From contig CAMCUB010000014.1 in NCBI GenBank assembly GCA_945878845.1, positions 16,645-80,644 on the forward strand: 64,000 nucleotides of DNA. The letters are read 5' to 3'. Position numbers and translations under genes: made by a program. Each line of letters starts with the position of its first letter. The first letter of the stretch is position 1. Shown piece after piece: positions 8,361-16,338 of this stretch. The DNA comes from Erythrobacter sanguineus. Lineage in GTDB: Bacteria; Pseudomonadota; Alphaproteobacteria; Sphingomonadales; Sphingomonadaceae. Under the pieces are notes generated by a model that saw only the letters and a program-made list of their open reading frames with translations, had not been told where the DNA came from and ran no database searches.

Positions 8361-10535
8361 TCAGAAGCTGAGACGGACGCTCGCCCGGACATTGCGCCCG
8401 ATCAGCGGCACAAAGTCTTTCGTGAAGCTCGCGTGGCGGCGGCCGGTGACGTCGAACAGGTTGTCGGCGGCGAGCTGGATGGTGACGTTGCGATTGTCCT
8501 TGAGCGGACGCCAGGCGACCAGCGCGTTCACGAGGGTGAAGCTGTTGGTCGCGGTCTCGAAGGGGGCGGTGCGGTTCTGGCTGTCGAACCACTGGACCTC
8601 GCCGCGCAGGTCGATCGGCCCGGTCTGGGCTTCCAATGCGCCGAGCAGCGAGAGCGGCGGGATGCGCGGGACAGCGGTGCCGTCGTCAAGCTCGGCCTCG
8701 ACGTAAGACGCGGAGAGGTCGGTGACGAGGCGGAAGCTGCCGGTGTCGATGACTGGGTAGGAGAGTTCAGCTTCGAAGCCCCAGAAGTCGGCATCGCCCT
8801 GCAGGTATTGGAAGACGGGCAGGTCGTCTTCCTCGAGGCCGGCTTCCTCGAGGAAGATGTAGTTGGAGAACCACTGGCGATAGGCGGTCAGGCCGAAAGT
8901 GCCCTTGCCGATGCTGCCGCGGGCGTAGGCTTCAAGGCCCCAGGCGCGTTCGGTGGCAAGGGCGGCATCGCCGATCTCGAAGGCCTGCGTGGCGATGTGC
9001 GGGCCATCGGAGAACAGCTCTTCGGCGCTCGGCGCACGTTCGGCGCGCGAGCCGTTGATGCCGAGGCGCACGCCCTCGATGCCTTCGTAGACGAGGCCGA
9101 GCGCGCCCGAGAAGGTGTCGAAGTCGCGCTCGATGCCGAGTGTCTGGGCCTCGACCTTGGTGAATTCGGCGCGGGCGGCGGCCTCGATCTGGAACGGGCC
9201 GGTGCCCCATTCCTGAAGGGTGAAGAGCGCGACCTGATCGGTGAGGTTGGGCGGGATATAGGCTTCGGCACCGACGGCGAAGAAGTCGCGGTGGGTGTAT
9301 TGCAGGCCGCTCGACCCGCGCAAGGCACCGCCGGTGTTCTGCACCAGCTCGGCGCGGGCTTCGAGGCTGGTCGAATCGAACACGGTGCCGACTTCGGGGC
9401 CCTCGAATTCGGTGTGGGTGTAGTCTGAATAGCCGACGCGCAGCTTCAACCGCTCGAAGGCGCCTTCGCCCAGCGCAATGTCGCCCTTTAAGTCGGCGCG
9501 GAACTGGCGGAGGCCGATGGTGACCAGCTCCTCGCCTTCCTCCTCTTCGGCCCCGCCTTCCTCGCCGTGGTGGCCGGCGCCGGGGCGGGTGGGGACGCCG
9601 TAACTGGTGTCGTACCAGCCGATCGCGGCGCCGAAGGTGCTGTCGCCAAGGATCAGGCCGAGCCCCGCATTGAGGGTCCAGCTTTCGACCGCGGTGTTGG
9701 GCACGGTGCCGCGCAGGCCGGCGGCCTCGCGCAGTTCGGCGGCTTCCTCAAGCTCGCCGTCGGCCTCTTCCTCGGCGGCGTCGGCAAGGAGGTCGGCGCG
9801 CAGCTCGGGGGCGATCTGGAAGCCGCCGATGTCGATGTCGCCGGTCTTGCGCCACGATCCGTCGATGTGGGCGACGAGGTTGGGGCCGACCCCGACGTCG
9901 AGGCTCGCCGCGCCGGTGCGCAGGTTGGTGGCGCTGTCGACCGCGCCGAACGCGTCGAGGTGGAGGTCGTGGTCGGGCATCCGGGTCGGGATGCGCTTGT
10001 CGATCACGTTGACCGCGCCGCCGATCGCCTGGCTGCCGTAGAGCAGCACGGCGGGGCCGCGCAGCACCTCGATCCGCTCGATGGTGATCGGCTCGAGCGT
10101 GGTGGCGTGGTCGACCGAGGTGTTCGAGACGTCGGCGGTGCCCACGCCGTCGACCAGCACGCGCACGCGCTCGCCCTGCTGGCCGCGCAGGACGGGGCGC
10201 GAAGAGCCGGGGGCGAAGCTGGTCGCCGAGACGCCGGGGAGCTTGGCGAGGAGGTCGCCGATCTGGCCGGTCGCCGCGTCGCGCTGGACGTCGGCGATGT
10301 CGAGCACGCTCGTGCCCGCGAGGAGGTCGAGCTGCTTCAGCCCGGCGGTGCTGACGATGATCTCGCCCGCCGCATCGATCTGGCGGTTGTGGAGGTCGTC
10401 ATCGGGCTCGGCGGCGGGCTGGGCAGCTTCGGCCGCGGTCTCGTCGGCCAGCGCCGGGCTGGCGGCGGCGGCCAGTCCGAGCACAACGGCGAGCGCGAGG
10501 CGCGAGGGAGCAAGGGAGAGCTTGCTGGCGTTCAT
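8361..10535 (-). CDS. TonB-dependent receptor, ZnuD-like (probable zinc uptake)
   Basis: This 724-residue outer-membrane protein has a signal peptide (about 1-30, cut after SPALA) and a plug domain (about 55-170) with VLRGQQGERVRVLVDGVG and ERIEVLRGPAVLLYGSQAIGG. A 22-strand barrel follows, ending in an aromatic-terminated strand (SVRLSF). The block RAPSAEELFSDGPHIATQAF closely resembles the conserved barrel motif of ZnuD-type zinc receptors. Two extracellular-type insertions are extremely acidic: about residues 252-272, and about 320-340 with a His pair (GHHGEEGGAEEEEGEE). Either could gather metal cations. A Zur-like palindrome lies 22 bases upstream, suggesting repression when zinc is ample. 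The receptor call is firm; the zinc substrate is inferred from motif, insert composition and operator. Confidence 0.88.
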   Translation of the reverse strand: MNASKLSLAPSRLALAVVLGLAAAASPALADETAAEAAQPAAEPDDDLHNRQIDAAGEIIVSTAGLKQLDLLAGTSVLDIADVQRDAATGQIGDLLAKLPGVSATSFAPGSSRPVLRGQQGERVRVLVDGVGTADVSNTSVDHATTLEPITIERIEVLRGPAVLLYGSQAIGGAVNVIDKRIPTRMPDHDLHLDAFGAVDSATNLRTGAASLDVGVGPNLVAHIDGSWRKTGDIDIGGFQIAPELRADLLADAAEEEADGELEEAAELREAAGLRGTVPNTAVESWTLNAGLGLILGDSTFGAAIGWYDTSYGVPTRPGAGHHGEEGGAEEEEGEELVTIGLRQFRADLKGDIALGEGAFERLKLRVGYSDYTHTEFEGPEVGTVFDSTSLEARAELVQNTGGALRGSSGLQYTHRDFFAVGAEAYIPPNLTDQVALFTLQEWGTGPFQIEAAARAEFTKVEAQTLGIERDFDTFSGALGLVYEGIEGVRLGINGSRAERAPSAEELFSDGPHIATQAFEIGDAALATERAWGLEAYARGSIGKGTFGLTAYRQWFSNYIFLEEAGLEEDDLPVFQYLQGDADFWGFEAELSYPVIDTGSFRLVTDLSASYVEAELDDGTAVPRIPPLSLLGALEAQTGPIDLRGEVQWFDSQNRTAPFETATNSFTLVNALVAWRPLKDNRNVTIQLAADNLFDVTGRRHASFTKDFVPLIGRNVRASVRLSF

Positions 10536-10556
10536 GGCGGTTCCCGTGGCTTATAT

Positions 10557-10571
10557 GTGATAACGTATCAC
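10557..10571 (-). promoter_or_regulatory. Candidate Zur operator upstream of the ZnuD-like receptor
   Basis: GTGATA-ACG-TATCAC is a perfect inverted repeat with 6-base arms, placed 22 bases before the receptor start. Zur sites in Proteobacteria are AT-rich palindromes of this general form (GTnATnnnATnAC). A site this close to the start would block transcription initiation. The assignment depends on the receptor being zinc-responsive, so the two inferences support each other without proving either. Confidence 0.5.
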
Positions 10572-10650
10572 GCGCCTAGCGCCATGCGCCGCCATTGCAA
10601 GCGCAAAATCGGACAGGCGCCCCGGGGAATCGACGAAAGGCGGGCAGGCG

Positions 10651-10687
10651 AAACGAAAATGGCCCGGCCGCGCGAGGCGACCGAGCC
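10651..10687 (-). terminator. Rho-independent terminator after the second TonB receptor
   Basis: On the minus strand, GGCTCGGTCGC (10687-10677) pairs with GCGGCCGGGCC (10671-10661) as an 11-bp stem with two G-U pairs and a 5-base loop. The T-rich tail ATTTTCGTTT (10660-10651) follows. It begins 24 bases past the stop of the 10711-13113 gene and separates it from the ZnuD-like gene, so the two receptors are probably independent transcripts. Confidence 0.75.
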
Positions 10688-10710
10688 ATGATCCTAGTCA
10701 GGACTTACGA

Positions 10711-13113
10711 TCAGAAGGCGTAACGGGCAACCACCTGGAAGACCGGGCCAGCACGCTCGCTCTCGAGTTCGTATTCGTCGAAGTTGCGCGAGACCTGGTC
10801 GCCGGTGGTGGCGAACTTGTTGAAGTCTTCATCCTTCGTCCCGTCGAGCAGGTTCGAACCCACCGCGCGGATGGTGAAGCTGTCGCCGAAGCGCTTTTCG
10901 ACGAAAATTTCGAGGTCCGCGCCGTAGCGGGTGAAGATTTCCTCGCCCACCACGCGGCCGAAGGCCTCGCCCTGCTTGCGATAGGTCGCACCGAAGGCCG
11001 CGCCATATTCCGGAATGTTCTGGATCGCGCCGAAGTTGTAGACGAACTTCGACTGGTCGTTGAACCGGCGCTCGCCGAACTCGTCGGTGATGTTGCTGTC
11101 GAGCAGCGCGAGGTTCCCGAACACGCCGGTGTCGGGCAGGCCGAGGAAGGCGAGGCTGAACGAGGCGTCGAATTCGATCCCGTAGACTTCGCCGTCACCG
11201 GTGTTGCGCGGGGTGTAGATGAAGGTGCCCGCCCCTTCCGAGCCCTCGACCGGCGCGCCGGTGTTGTCGAGCACGGTGGCAAGCTCGGTCAGGTTGCTGA
11301 CGTCGCGGTAGAACACGTTGACGCCGACCACCCCGGTCTTGCCGATCTTGTGCTCGTAGCCGAGATCGCCGCCCCACGCGGTTTCGGGCGCGAGGAAGGG
11401 GTTGCCGAGGAAGTCGTTGTCGCCGAATTCGGCCGGGAGCAGGCCCGGGGTGATGAAGTCGAAGCGCGGGCGGCGCAGAGTGCGCGCGGCCGACACCGTG
11501 ATGCGTCCGTCACCCACTGCGATCTTGGCCGAGGCCGAGGGGAGGAATTCGTCGTAATCGTTCTGGAAGGTGCCGAGCCCACCGACGGTGAGGTCGGTGA
11601 TGGTGACATCGGTGCTTTCCCAGCGCACGCCGGCCTCGAAGGTCACGTTGCCGAACTCACCCTCGATCAGCGCGTAGAGATCGCGGCGATCTTCGGAGAT
11701 CGTGTTGAGCGAGGTCACACCCAGCGCCGGGAAGGGGTTGGGCACGAATTCGAGCGGGCTGCGGCTGAACTGGTCATAGCCCTGGCGATTGGCCGCCGTG
11801 AGGTTGAAGCGGCTGCGCACTTCCTCCAGGCTGAAGTCGCGATCCTTGTTCTGCGCGAAGCCGCCGACCGCGAATTCGAGATCCTCGCCAAGGTCGAACG
11901 CCTGTTCGAGGTTGACGAAGAACTCTTCGTCGGTGGTTTCGCGCAGGGTCAGGTCGCCGGTGAAGCGCGGCACGGTGCGGTCGAAATCGACCTCGTGCTC
12001 GAACTCGTTCTGGAGGTCGTCGAAGCGCGAGAAGCCGACCCGCAGCTTGGTTTCGGTGAAGCCCCAGTCGTGATCGAGCTTGCCGATCAGCGACCAGCTT
12101 TCGGTGGTGATGTCGTTGACGTTGATGTTGTCGGTCAGCAGGTTACCAGCCGGCGTGGCGCGGACGGGGCCATTGATCGCGGTTTCATCATTGTACTCGA
12201 ACGAACGCTCGCTCTCGGTGCGCTCGGTGCGCACGAAGTTGCCGCGGATTTCGAACTCGGTGGTGTCGTTCTCGATCCCCCAGCTGGCGTTGAAGGCATA
12301 ATCGGTGCCGTCGCGGGTGTCGGTCTGGTCTTCGCGGTTGTCGAAATCGTCGGTGGCGAAGTTGGGGTTGTTTTCGGGGCTGTCGCCGTAGCGCAGGCTC
12401 GACTTGATCTTGGGGTTGTAACGGCCCTGGACGTTGGCGCCCACCAGCACGCGGCCACCGGCCAGCGCGCCGCCGTAGTAGAAGCCGCCCGAGGGCTTCA
12501 CTTCGCCATCGTCGAAGTACAGCCCGCCCGCGCGGACATAGCCGCCGTCGAGCGTGTAGCCGTCGCGCAGCTCGATGTTGAGCGAACCGGCAACCGCGTC
12601 GCCGGTGCGGCGGGCCGAGGAGGAGCGGACGATCTCGACGCGCTCGATCAGTTCGGCCGGGATGCGGTCGAGGAAGAACGAACGGTCGGTCTGGCCGCCG
12701 GGCACGCGCTCGCCGTTGATCAGGATCTGGGTGTAGCCCGGGTCAAGCCCGCGCAGGCGCGCGCCGTCGCTTTCGATGACGTCGGACAGGAAGGTGACGC
12801 CCGGGACGCGCTTCAGGGCGTCGCCTGCGGTCAGCGGTTCGAAGCGCTGGAAGTATTCCTCGTCATAGACCAGCACCGGCTCGGCCGAATCGGAGCGGTT
12901 GCGGAAGCCGATCGAGCCCTGAACCACGATTTCCTTGGCCGACTGGATGTCGTCCTCGTTCGGCTGTTCGTCCTTGGCCATCGCGGCGCCTTCATCGGCA
13001 ACCTGCGCGGCGGCAAGGTCTTCGGCGAGCGCGACCTGCGGCATCGCGGCGAGGGTTGCGAGCATGATGGCCTTGCGGGAGAGGCGCAGGCGGAACGAAG
13101 TGGTCTTGATCAT
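10711..13113 (-). CDS. TonB-dependent receptor
   Basis: The 800-residue outer-membrane receptor begins MIKTTSFRLRLSRKAIMLAT and has a signal peptide ending near VALA (about residue 30). A plug domain follows (about 60-190) with SAKEIVVQGSIGFRNRSD, ALKRVPGVTFL, TQILINGERVPGGQTDRS and ELIERVEIVRSSSARRTGDA. The rest is a barrel with the acidic, aromatic strands expected of the family, ending VFQVVARYAF. Such receptors import siderophores, cobalamin, metals or glycans with energy from TonB-ExbBD; the ligand cannot be read here. It lacks the ZnuD-type motif of its neighbour. Its 5' leader can fold into a hairpin covering the ribosome-binding site. It is followed by a strong terminator. Confidence 0.92.
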   Translation of the reverse strand: MIKTTSFRLRLSRKAIMLATLAAMPQVALAEDLAAAQVADEGAAMAKDEQPNEDDIQSAKEIVVQGSIGFRNRSDSAEPVLVYDEEYFQRFEPLTAGDALKRVPGVTFLSDVIESDGARLRGLDPGYTQILINGERVPGGQTDRSFFLDRIPAELIERVEIVRSSSARRTGDAVAGSLNIELRDGYTLDGGYVRAGGLYFDDGEVKPSGGFYYGGALAGGRVLVGANVQGRYNPKIKSSLRYGDSPENNPNFATDDFDNREDQTDTRDGTDYAFNASWGIENDTTEFEIRGNFVRTERTESERSFEYNDETAINGPVRATPAGNLLTDNINVNDITTESWSLIGKLDHDWGFTETKLRVGFSRFDDLQNEFEHEVDFDRTVPRFTGDLTLRETTDEEFFVNLEQAFDLGEDLEFAVGGFAQNKDRDFSLEEVRSRFNLTAANRQGYDQFSRSPLEFVPNPFPALGVTSLNTISEDRRDLYALIEGEFGNVTFEAGVRWESTDVTITDLTVGGLGTFQNDYDEFLPSASAKIAVGDGRITVSAARTLRRPRFDFITPGLLPAEFGDNDFLGNPFLAPETAWGGDLGYEHKIGKTGVVGVNVFYRDVSNLTELATVLDNTGAPVEGSEGAGTFIYTPRNTGDGEVYGIEFDASFSLAFLGLPDTGVFGNLALLDSNITDEFGERRFNDQSKFVYNFGAIQNIPEYGAAFGATYRKQGEAFGRVVGEEIFTRYGADLEIFVEKRFGDSFTIRAVGSNLLDGTKDEDFNKFATTGDQVSRNFDEYELESERAGPVFQVVARYAF

Positions 13114-13117
13114 AGGG

Positions 13118-13160
13118 AGCCCCCATTGGCGGTGGTTATGGCGGGGCCGCTATGGGGGCT
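13118..13160 (-). promoter_or_regulatory. Leader hairpin covering the ribosome-binding site of the second TonB receptor
   Basis: AGCCCCCAT (13160-13152 on the minus strand) is repeated in perfect inverted form as ATGGGGGCT (13126-13118), 25 bases apart. The second arm contains the GGGGG that serves as Shine-Dalgarno sequence 6 bases before the ATG. Folding would hide the ribosome-binding site. The rest of the 299 bases up to the tRNA shows no gene; it holds only an AT-rich patch near 13199-13231 that may be the promoter. Confidence 0.4.
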
Positions 13161-13412
13161 GGGTGACGCTTTGCTGACACTATCGAGGATTGCGTCGCAT
13201 CACTGAAATATAACAGTTTTGTTTCAATTGCAGGCATGCGCTCAAGGCACTGATCGCAGGCGCAATAATCCGCAAGGCTGACCGTGAAACGACCAATATG
13301 CGACGTTTTGCAGACAAGCATTCCGGTGCTGGTGTTGCGCTTTTGCCGCACACAAACGGCGGCCCGCCGCACGCAGGCGCGGCCAGCCGACCGCAGGAAT
13401 GTCGGTTGAAAC

Positions 13413-13487
13413 TGGAGCGGGCGAAGGGATTCGAACCCTCGACCCCAACCTTGGCAAGGTTGTGCTCTACCCCTGAGCTACGCCCGC
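13413..13487 (-). tRNA. tRNA-Gly (anticodon GCC)
   Basis: The minus strand reads GCGGGCG ... CGCCCGC T CCA, a perfect 7-bp acceptor stem with the CCA encoded. The D arm contains GTAGCTCAGGGGTAGAGC. The anticodon stem CAACC/GGTTG holds the loop TTGGCAA with anticodon GCC. The T arm is GAGGGTTCGAATCCCTT. All standard arms are present over 75 bases. Confidence 0.97.
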
Positions 13488-13745
13488 TCACTGGCGCTGA
13501 CAGAAACCGCGAAGTGGCGCGTTCTGCCGGAGAGGCGGCGCGATTAGCAGCGACCTTGCAAGGCTGCAAGCGCAAAAAGCGCCGCGTGCCGCCAGCGCGA
13601 TATTGGTTATGATTTGGGCTTGATCGGAGAGGGGCAAGCGGCCAGCACGGCGCTGCGCTTCACAAGCGCATTGCGGCATCCCACATGGGGACCGGACAGG
13701 CGCACAAGGCGCATACGCGCAGCAGGAGCAGATATCTTGGCCAGC

Positions 13746-14675
13746 ATGGGACTGAGCATCGAGGAACAGAAGGCAGTCGACCGTTTCCGCAAGGACGTGG
13801 TGGAACCGTCGCAGACCAAGCTGGTGATTCTCGACTTCTGGGCCGAGTGGTGCGGGCCGTGCAAGGCGCTCACCCCGGTGCTCGAGAAGGTCGCGGGCGA
13901 ATATGCCGAAAAGGGCGTGGTGCTCGCCAAGATCAATGTCGACGAGGAACAGTTCATCGCCGCGCAGTTCCAGGTGCGCTCGATCCCGACGGTCTATGCG
14001 ATGTTCCAGGGTCAGCCGATCGCTGACCTGACCAGCGCCCGCAGCGAATCGCAGTTGAAGGCGATCCTCGACCAGCTGCTGTCCCAGCTGCCGGTGGAGG
14101 GCGGGGCTGGCGAGCCGGGCGCGCCGCAGGGGCCTTCGCCCGAGGAGATCGCGCAATTTGTGAAGCTGGGCGAGGAGGCCATGGCCGCGGGCGATCCGCA
14201 GCGCGCCGCGTCGATCTTCGCCCAGATCACCGAATTCGTCCCCGAGAACGCCCCCGCCCATGCGGGCCTCGTGCGCGCGCTGGTGCAGATGGGCGAGGTC
14301 GAGCAGGCGAAGCAGGTTATGGAAGTGATCGACAGCGACCCGCGCCTCGCCAGCGATGCCGCGATTGCTCCGGCCCGCAGCGCCTTGGAGCTCGCGGGTG
14401 AGCGGGTCGATGATAGCGAACTCGCGTCCTTGCGCGCCGCCGCCGAGGCCGCGCCGGACGACATGGACGCCCAGCTCGCTTTTGCCGAGGCCGCCTTTGC
14501 CGCAGGCCAGCGCGATGCCGCCGCCGATACGCTGCTCACCATGATCGCCGCCGACCGCGAATGGAACGAGGGCGCAGCCCGCGCCAAGCTGCTCAAGATC
14601 TTCGAAGCCACCGGCCTTGAGGATGAATGGGTGGTCGGCGTCCGCCGCCGCCTGTCGCGCGTATTGTTCGGATGA
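13746..14675 (+). CDS. ybbN: Thioredoxin-fold co-chaperone with TPR region (YbbN/CnoX type)
   Basis: The start is ATG 13746 (MGLSIEEQKAVDRF), giving 309 residues; the open frame extends further 5' but upstream sequence is not conserved-looking. Residues about 1-115 are a thioredoxin domain with FWAEWCGPCKALTPVLEKVA and the cis-proline motif SIPTVYAM. About 135-305 is a helical TPR-like region (KLGEEAMAAGDPQRAASIF). In E. coli, CnoX/YbbN is a redox-regulated holdase that hands clients to GroEL and DnaK. This copy keeps the full CGPC active site, whereas the E. coli protein has lost the first cysteine, so it may also act as a reductase, as reported for Caulobacter. It overlaps the next gene by four bases (ATGA). 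Confidence 0.92.
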   Translation: MGLSIEEQKAVDRFRKDVVEPSQTKLVILDFWAEWCGPCKALTPVLEKVAGEYAEKGVVLAKINVDEEQFIAAQFQVRSIPTVYAMFQGQPIADLTSARSESQLKAILDQLLSQLPVEGGAGEPGAPQGPSPEEIAQFVKLGEEAMAAGDPQRAASIFAQITEFVPENAPAHAGLVRALVQMGEVEQAKQVMEVIDSDPRLASDAAIAPARSALELAGERVDDSELASLRAAAEAAPDDMDAQLAFAEAAFAAGQRDAAADTLLTMIAADREWNEGAARAKLLKIFEATGLEDEWVVGVRRRLSRVLFG

Positions 14676-15283
14676 CCAAAAGGCTTCCCATCTTCCCCCT
14701 GACGGGCGCGGTGCTGTTTCCCGGCATGCAGCTGCCGCTCCACATCTTCGAGCCGCGTTACCGTTCGATGGTCGGCGATTCGCTGATCCGCGACCGGCTG
14801 ATCGCGATGATCCAGCCCCAGCGCTCGGTCGAGGGCGCGCCGCTCTATGAGGTCGGCTGCATCGGGCGGATCGGCGAGATTCAGGCGATGGACGACGGGC
14901 GCTACAACGTCATCCTCGAAGGCACCGCGCGCTTCCGCGTGGTGCGCGAGCTCGACGTCACCACCGCCTACCGTCAGGTCGAGGCGGAGATCTTCGTCGA
15001 GGACGAGGATGAGACCCTGACCCACGCCCAGCGCGGCGGGTTCGAGCGCGAGGCGCGGCACTTCGCCGACGCCCAGGGCTATTCGGTCGATTGGGATTCG
15101 GTCGAACGGCTCGATGATCGTTCGCTGATCAACGGCGTCTCGCAGATCGCGCCCTTCGATCCGGCCAGCAAGCAGGCGCTGCTCGAGGCCGAGACGCTGA
15201 CGGAGCGGTGCGAATTGCTGGTGCAGCTGATGCAGTTCTACGGCCGCCACGATGGCGGCGAGGAGATTGTTACGCTGCAGTAG
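14672..15283 (+). CDS. LON peptidase substrate-binding domain protein
   Basis: ATG 14672 overlaps the stop of the ybbN-like gene (ATGA), so translation is coupled. The 203-residue product consists of the Lon N-terminal (PUA-like) domain alone, with LPIFPLTGAVLFPGMQLPLH and IFEPRYRSMVGDSL at the start. It lacks both the AAA+ and protease domains of Lon. Stand-alone forms of about 200 residues are widespread in Alphaproteobacteria next to the thioredoxin/TPR gene, as here. The pairing with a co-chaperone suggests a role in protein quality control, but no activity is established for this form. It is cytoplasmic and shows no truncation. Confidence 0.93.
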   Translation: MTKRLPIFPLTGAVLFPGMQLPLHIFEPRYRSMVGDSLIRDRLIAMIQPQRSVEGAPLYEVGCIGRIGEIQAMDDGRYNVILEGTARFRVVRELDVTTAYRQVEAEIFVEDEDETLTHAQRGGFEREARHFADAQGYSVDWDSVERLDDRSLINGVSQIAPFDPASKQALLEAETLTERCELLVQLMQFYGRHDGGEEIVTLQ

Positions 15284-15306
15284 AGCTAGCGTCCGGCCAC
15301 CCCTCA

Positions 15307-16212
15307 TCAGCGCGGCAAGTCGCCCAGCGCGGCCTTGAGCTGCGGGGCGACGAAATCGAGGAAGGCCCGCAGCTTCAACGGCAGCAGCACCGCCGGCGCG
15401 TGGACAAGGTGCACCGTAATCGGATCGCCGACAAAGGGCTTCAGGATTTCCACCAAGCGCCCGTCGCGCAGCGCGGCGGCCGCCTGGTAGGACGTCATCC
15501 GCGCCACTCCAAGCCCCGCGCTCGCCGCCTCGATCAGCGCGTCGGCGGTGTTGACCCCGAGCCGCGGGCGGATCGTCAGCGGATCGCTGCCCGCGTCCCC
15601 CGCAAACTGCCAGCTGCGTGACGGCGTGAGTCCTTCGAAGGCGAGGCAATCATGGCCTGCAAGGTCGGCGGGCACCTCCGGCGTGCCGCGCGCGGCGAGA
15701 TAGGCGGGGCTCGCCACGGTGATCCAGCGCACCTCCCCGACTGCTTGCGCGATCAGGCTGCTGTCGGGCAGGCGTCCGAGGCGAACCGCGACATCGACGT
15801 GGTTGTCGATCATGTCGACCACCGCGTCGCTCATCGCGAGCCGCACATCGATGCCGGGAAAGGCCTGCAGGAACTCGAGCACAACCGGCAGGATGTGGAT
15901 TCTGCCGAAGGCGATTGGCGCGGTGACCAGCAATTCGCCGACCGGTTCGCGATATTCGCCCGAGGCCTCGCGCTCGGCTTCCTCGAGCGCGGCGAGGATG
16001 CGCCGTGCCGCGGGCACGAAGGCTGCGCCGGCATCGGTGAGGACCAGCTTGCGCGGCGTGCGGAGCAGGAGCTGCGTCCCGAGATGGGCTTCGAGATCGG
16101 AGATCCTGCGGCTGACGGTGGGCAGCGGGGTCCGCAGCCTGCGCGAGGCGGCGGACAGGCTCCCCCCGTCGACGGCCGCGACAAGGGTGCGCAGGGCGGA
16201 GAAACGGTCCAT
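15307..16212 (-). CDS. LysR family transcriptional regulator
   Basis: The 301-residue product has the N-terminal winged helix-turn-helix of the family (1-60: FSALRTLVAAVDGGSLSAAS, followed by PTVSRRISDLEAHLG). A periplasmic-binding-like effector domain covers about 90-290. It belongs by pattern to the subgroup whose regulators often control neighbouring divergent genes. The adjacent divergent gene is an alpha/beta hydrolase whose ATG is 126 bases away, and a palindrome with the ATAT...ATAT form expected of LysR sites lies just upstream of the regulator start. It therefore probably regulates itself and the hydrolase. The effector molecule is unknown. Confidence 0.93.
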   Translation of the reverse strand: MDRFSALRTLVAAVDGGSLSAASRRLRTPLPTVSRRISDLEAHLGTQLLLRTPRKLVLTDAGAAFVPAARRILAALEEAEREASGEYREPVGELLVTAPIAFGRIHILPVVLEFLQAFPGIDVRLAMSDAVVDMIDNHVDVAVRLGRLPDSSLIAQAVGEVRWITVASPAYLAARGTPEVPADLAGHDCLAFEGLTPSRSWQFAGDAGSDPLTIRPRLGVNTADALIEAASAGLGVARMTSYQAAAALRDGRLVEILKPFVGDPITVHLVHAPAVLLPLKLRAFLDFVAPQLKAALGDLPR

Positions 16213-16215
16213 CGA

Positions 16216-16229
16216 ATATTCCGAAATAT
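16216..16229. promoter_or_regulatory. Candidate LysR-type operator
   Basis: ATATT-CCGA-AATAT is a perfect 5-base inverted repeat in the intergenic space between the LysR gene and the divergent hydrolase. It contains a T-N11-A arrangement, the loose consensus of LysR-type sites. It starts 4 bases before the regulator's ATG, a usual place for autorepression. The match is short, so confidence is limited. Confidence 0.35.
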
Positions 16230-16338
16230 GGAAGCCTAGATACCGATCTTAGTCGATACTCCCGCTTTGTGAAACGTCTTAGGTCGCGCTTCAGCGGTGG
16301 CGCCGATGCTGCCCGTTTTCTCGAAAAGGAACCGACCG

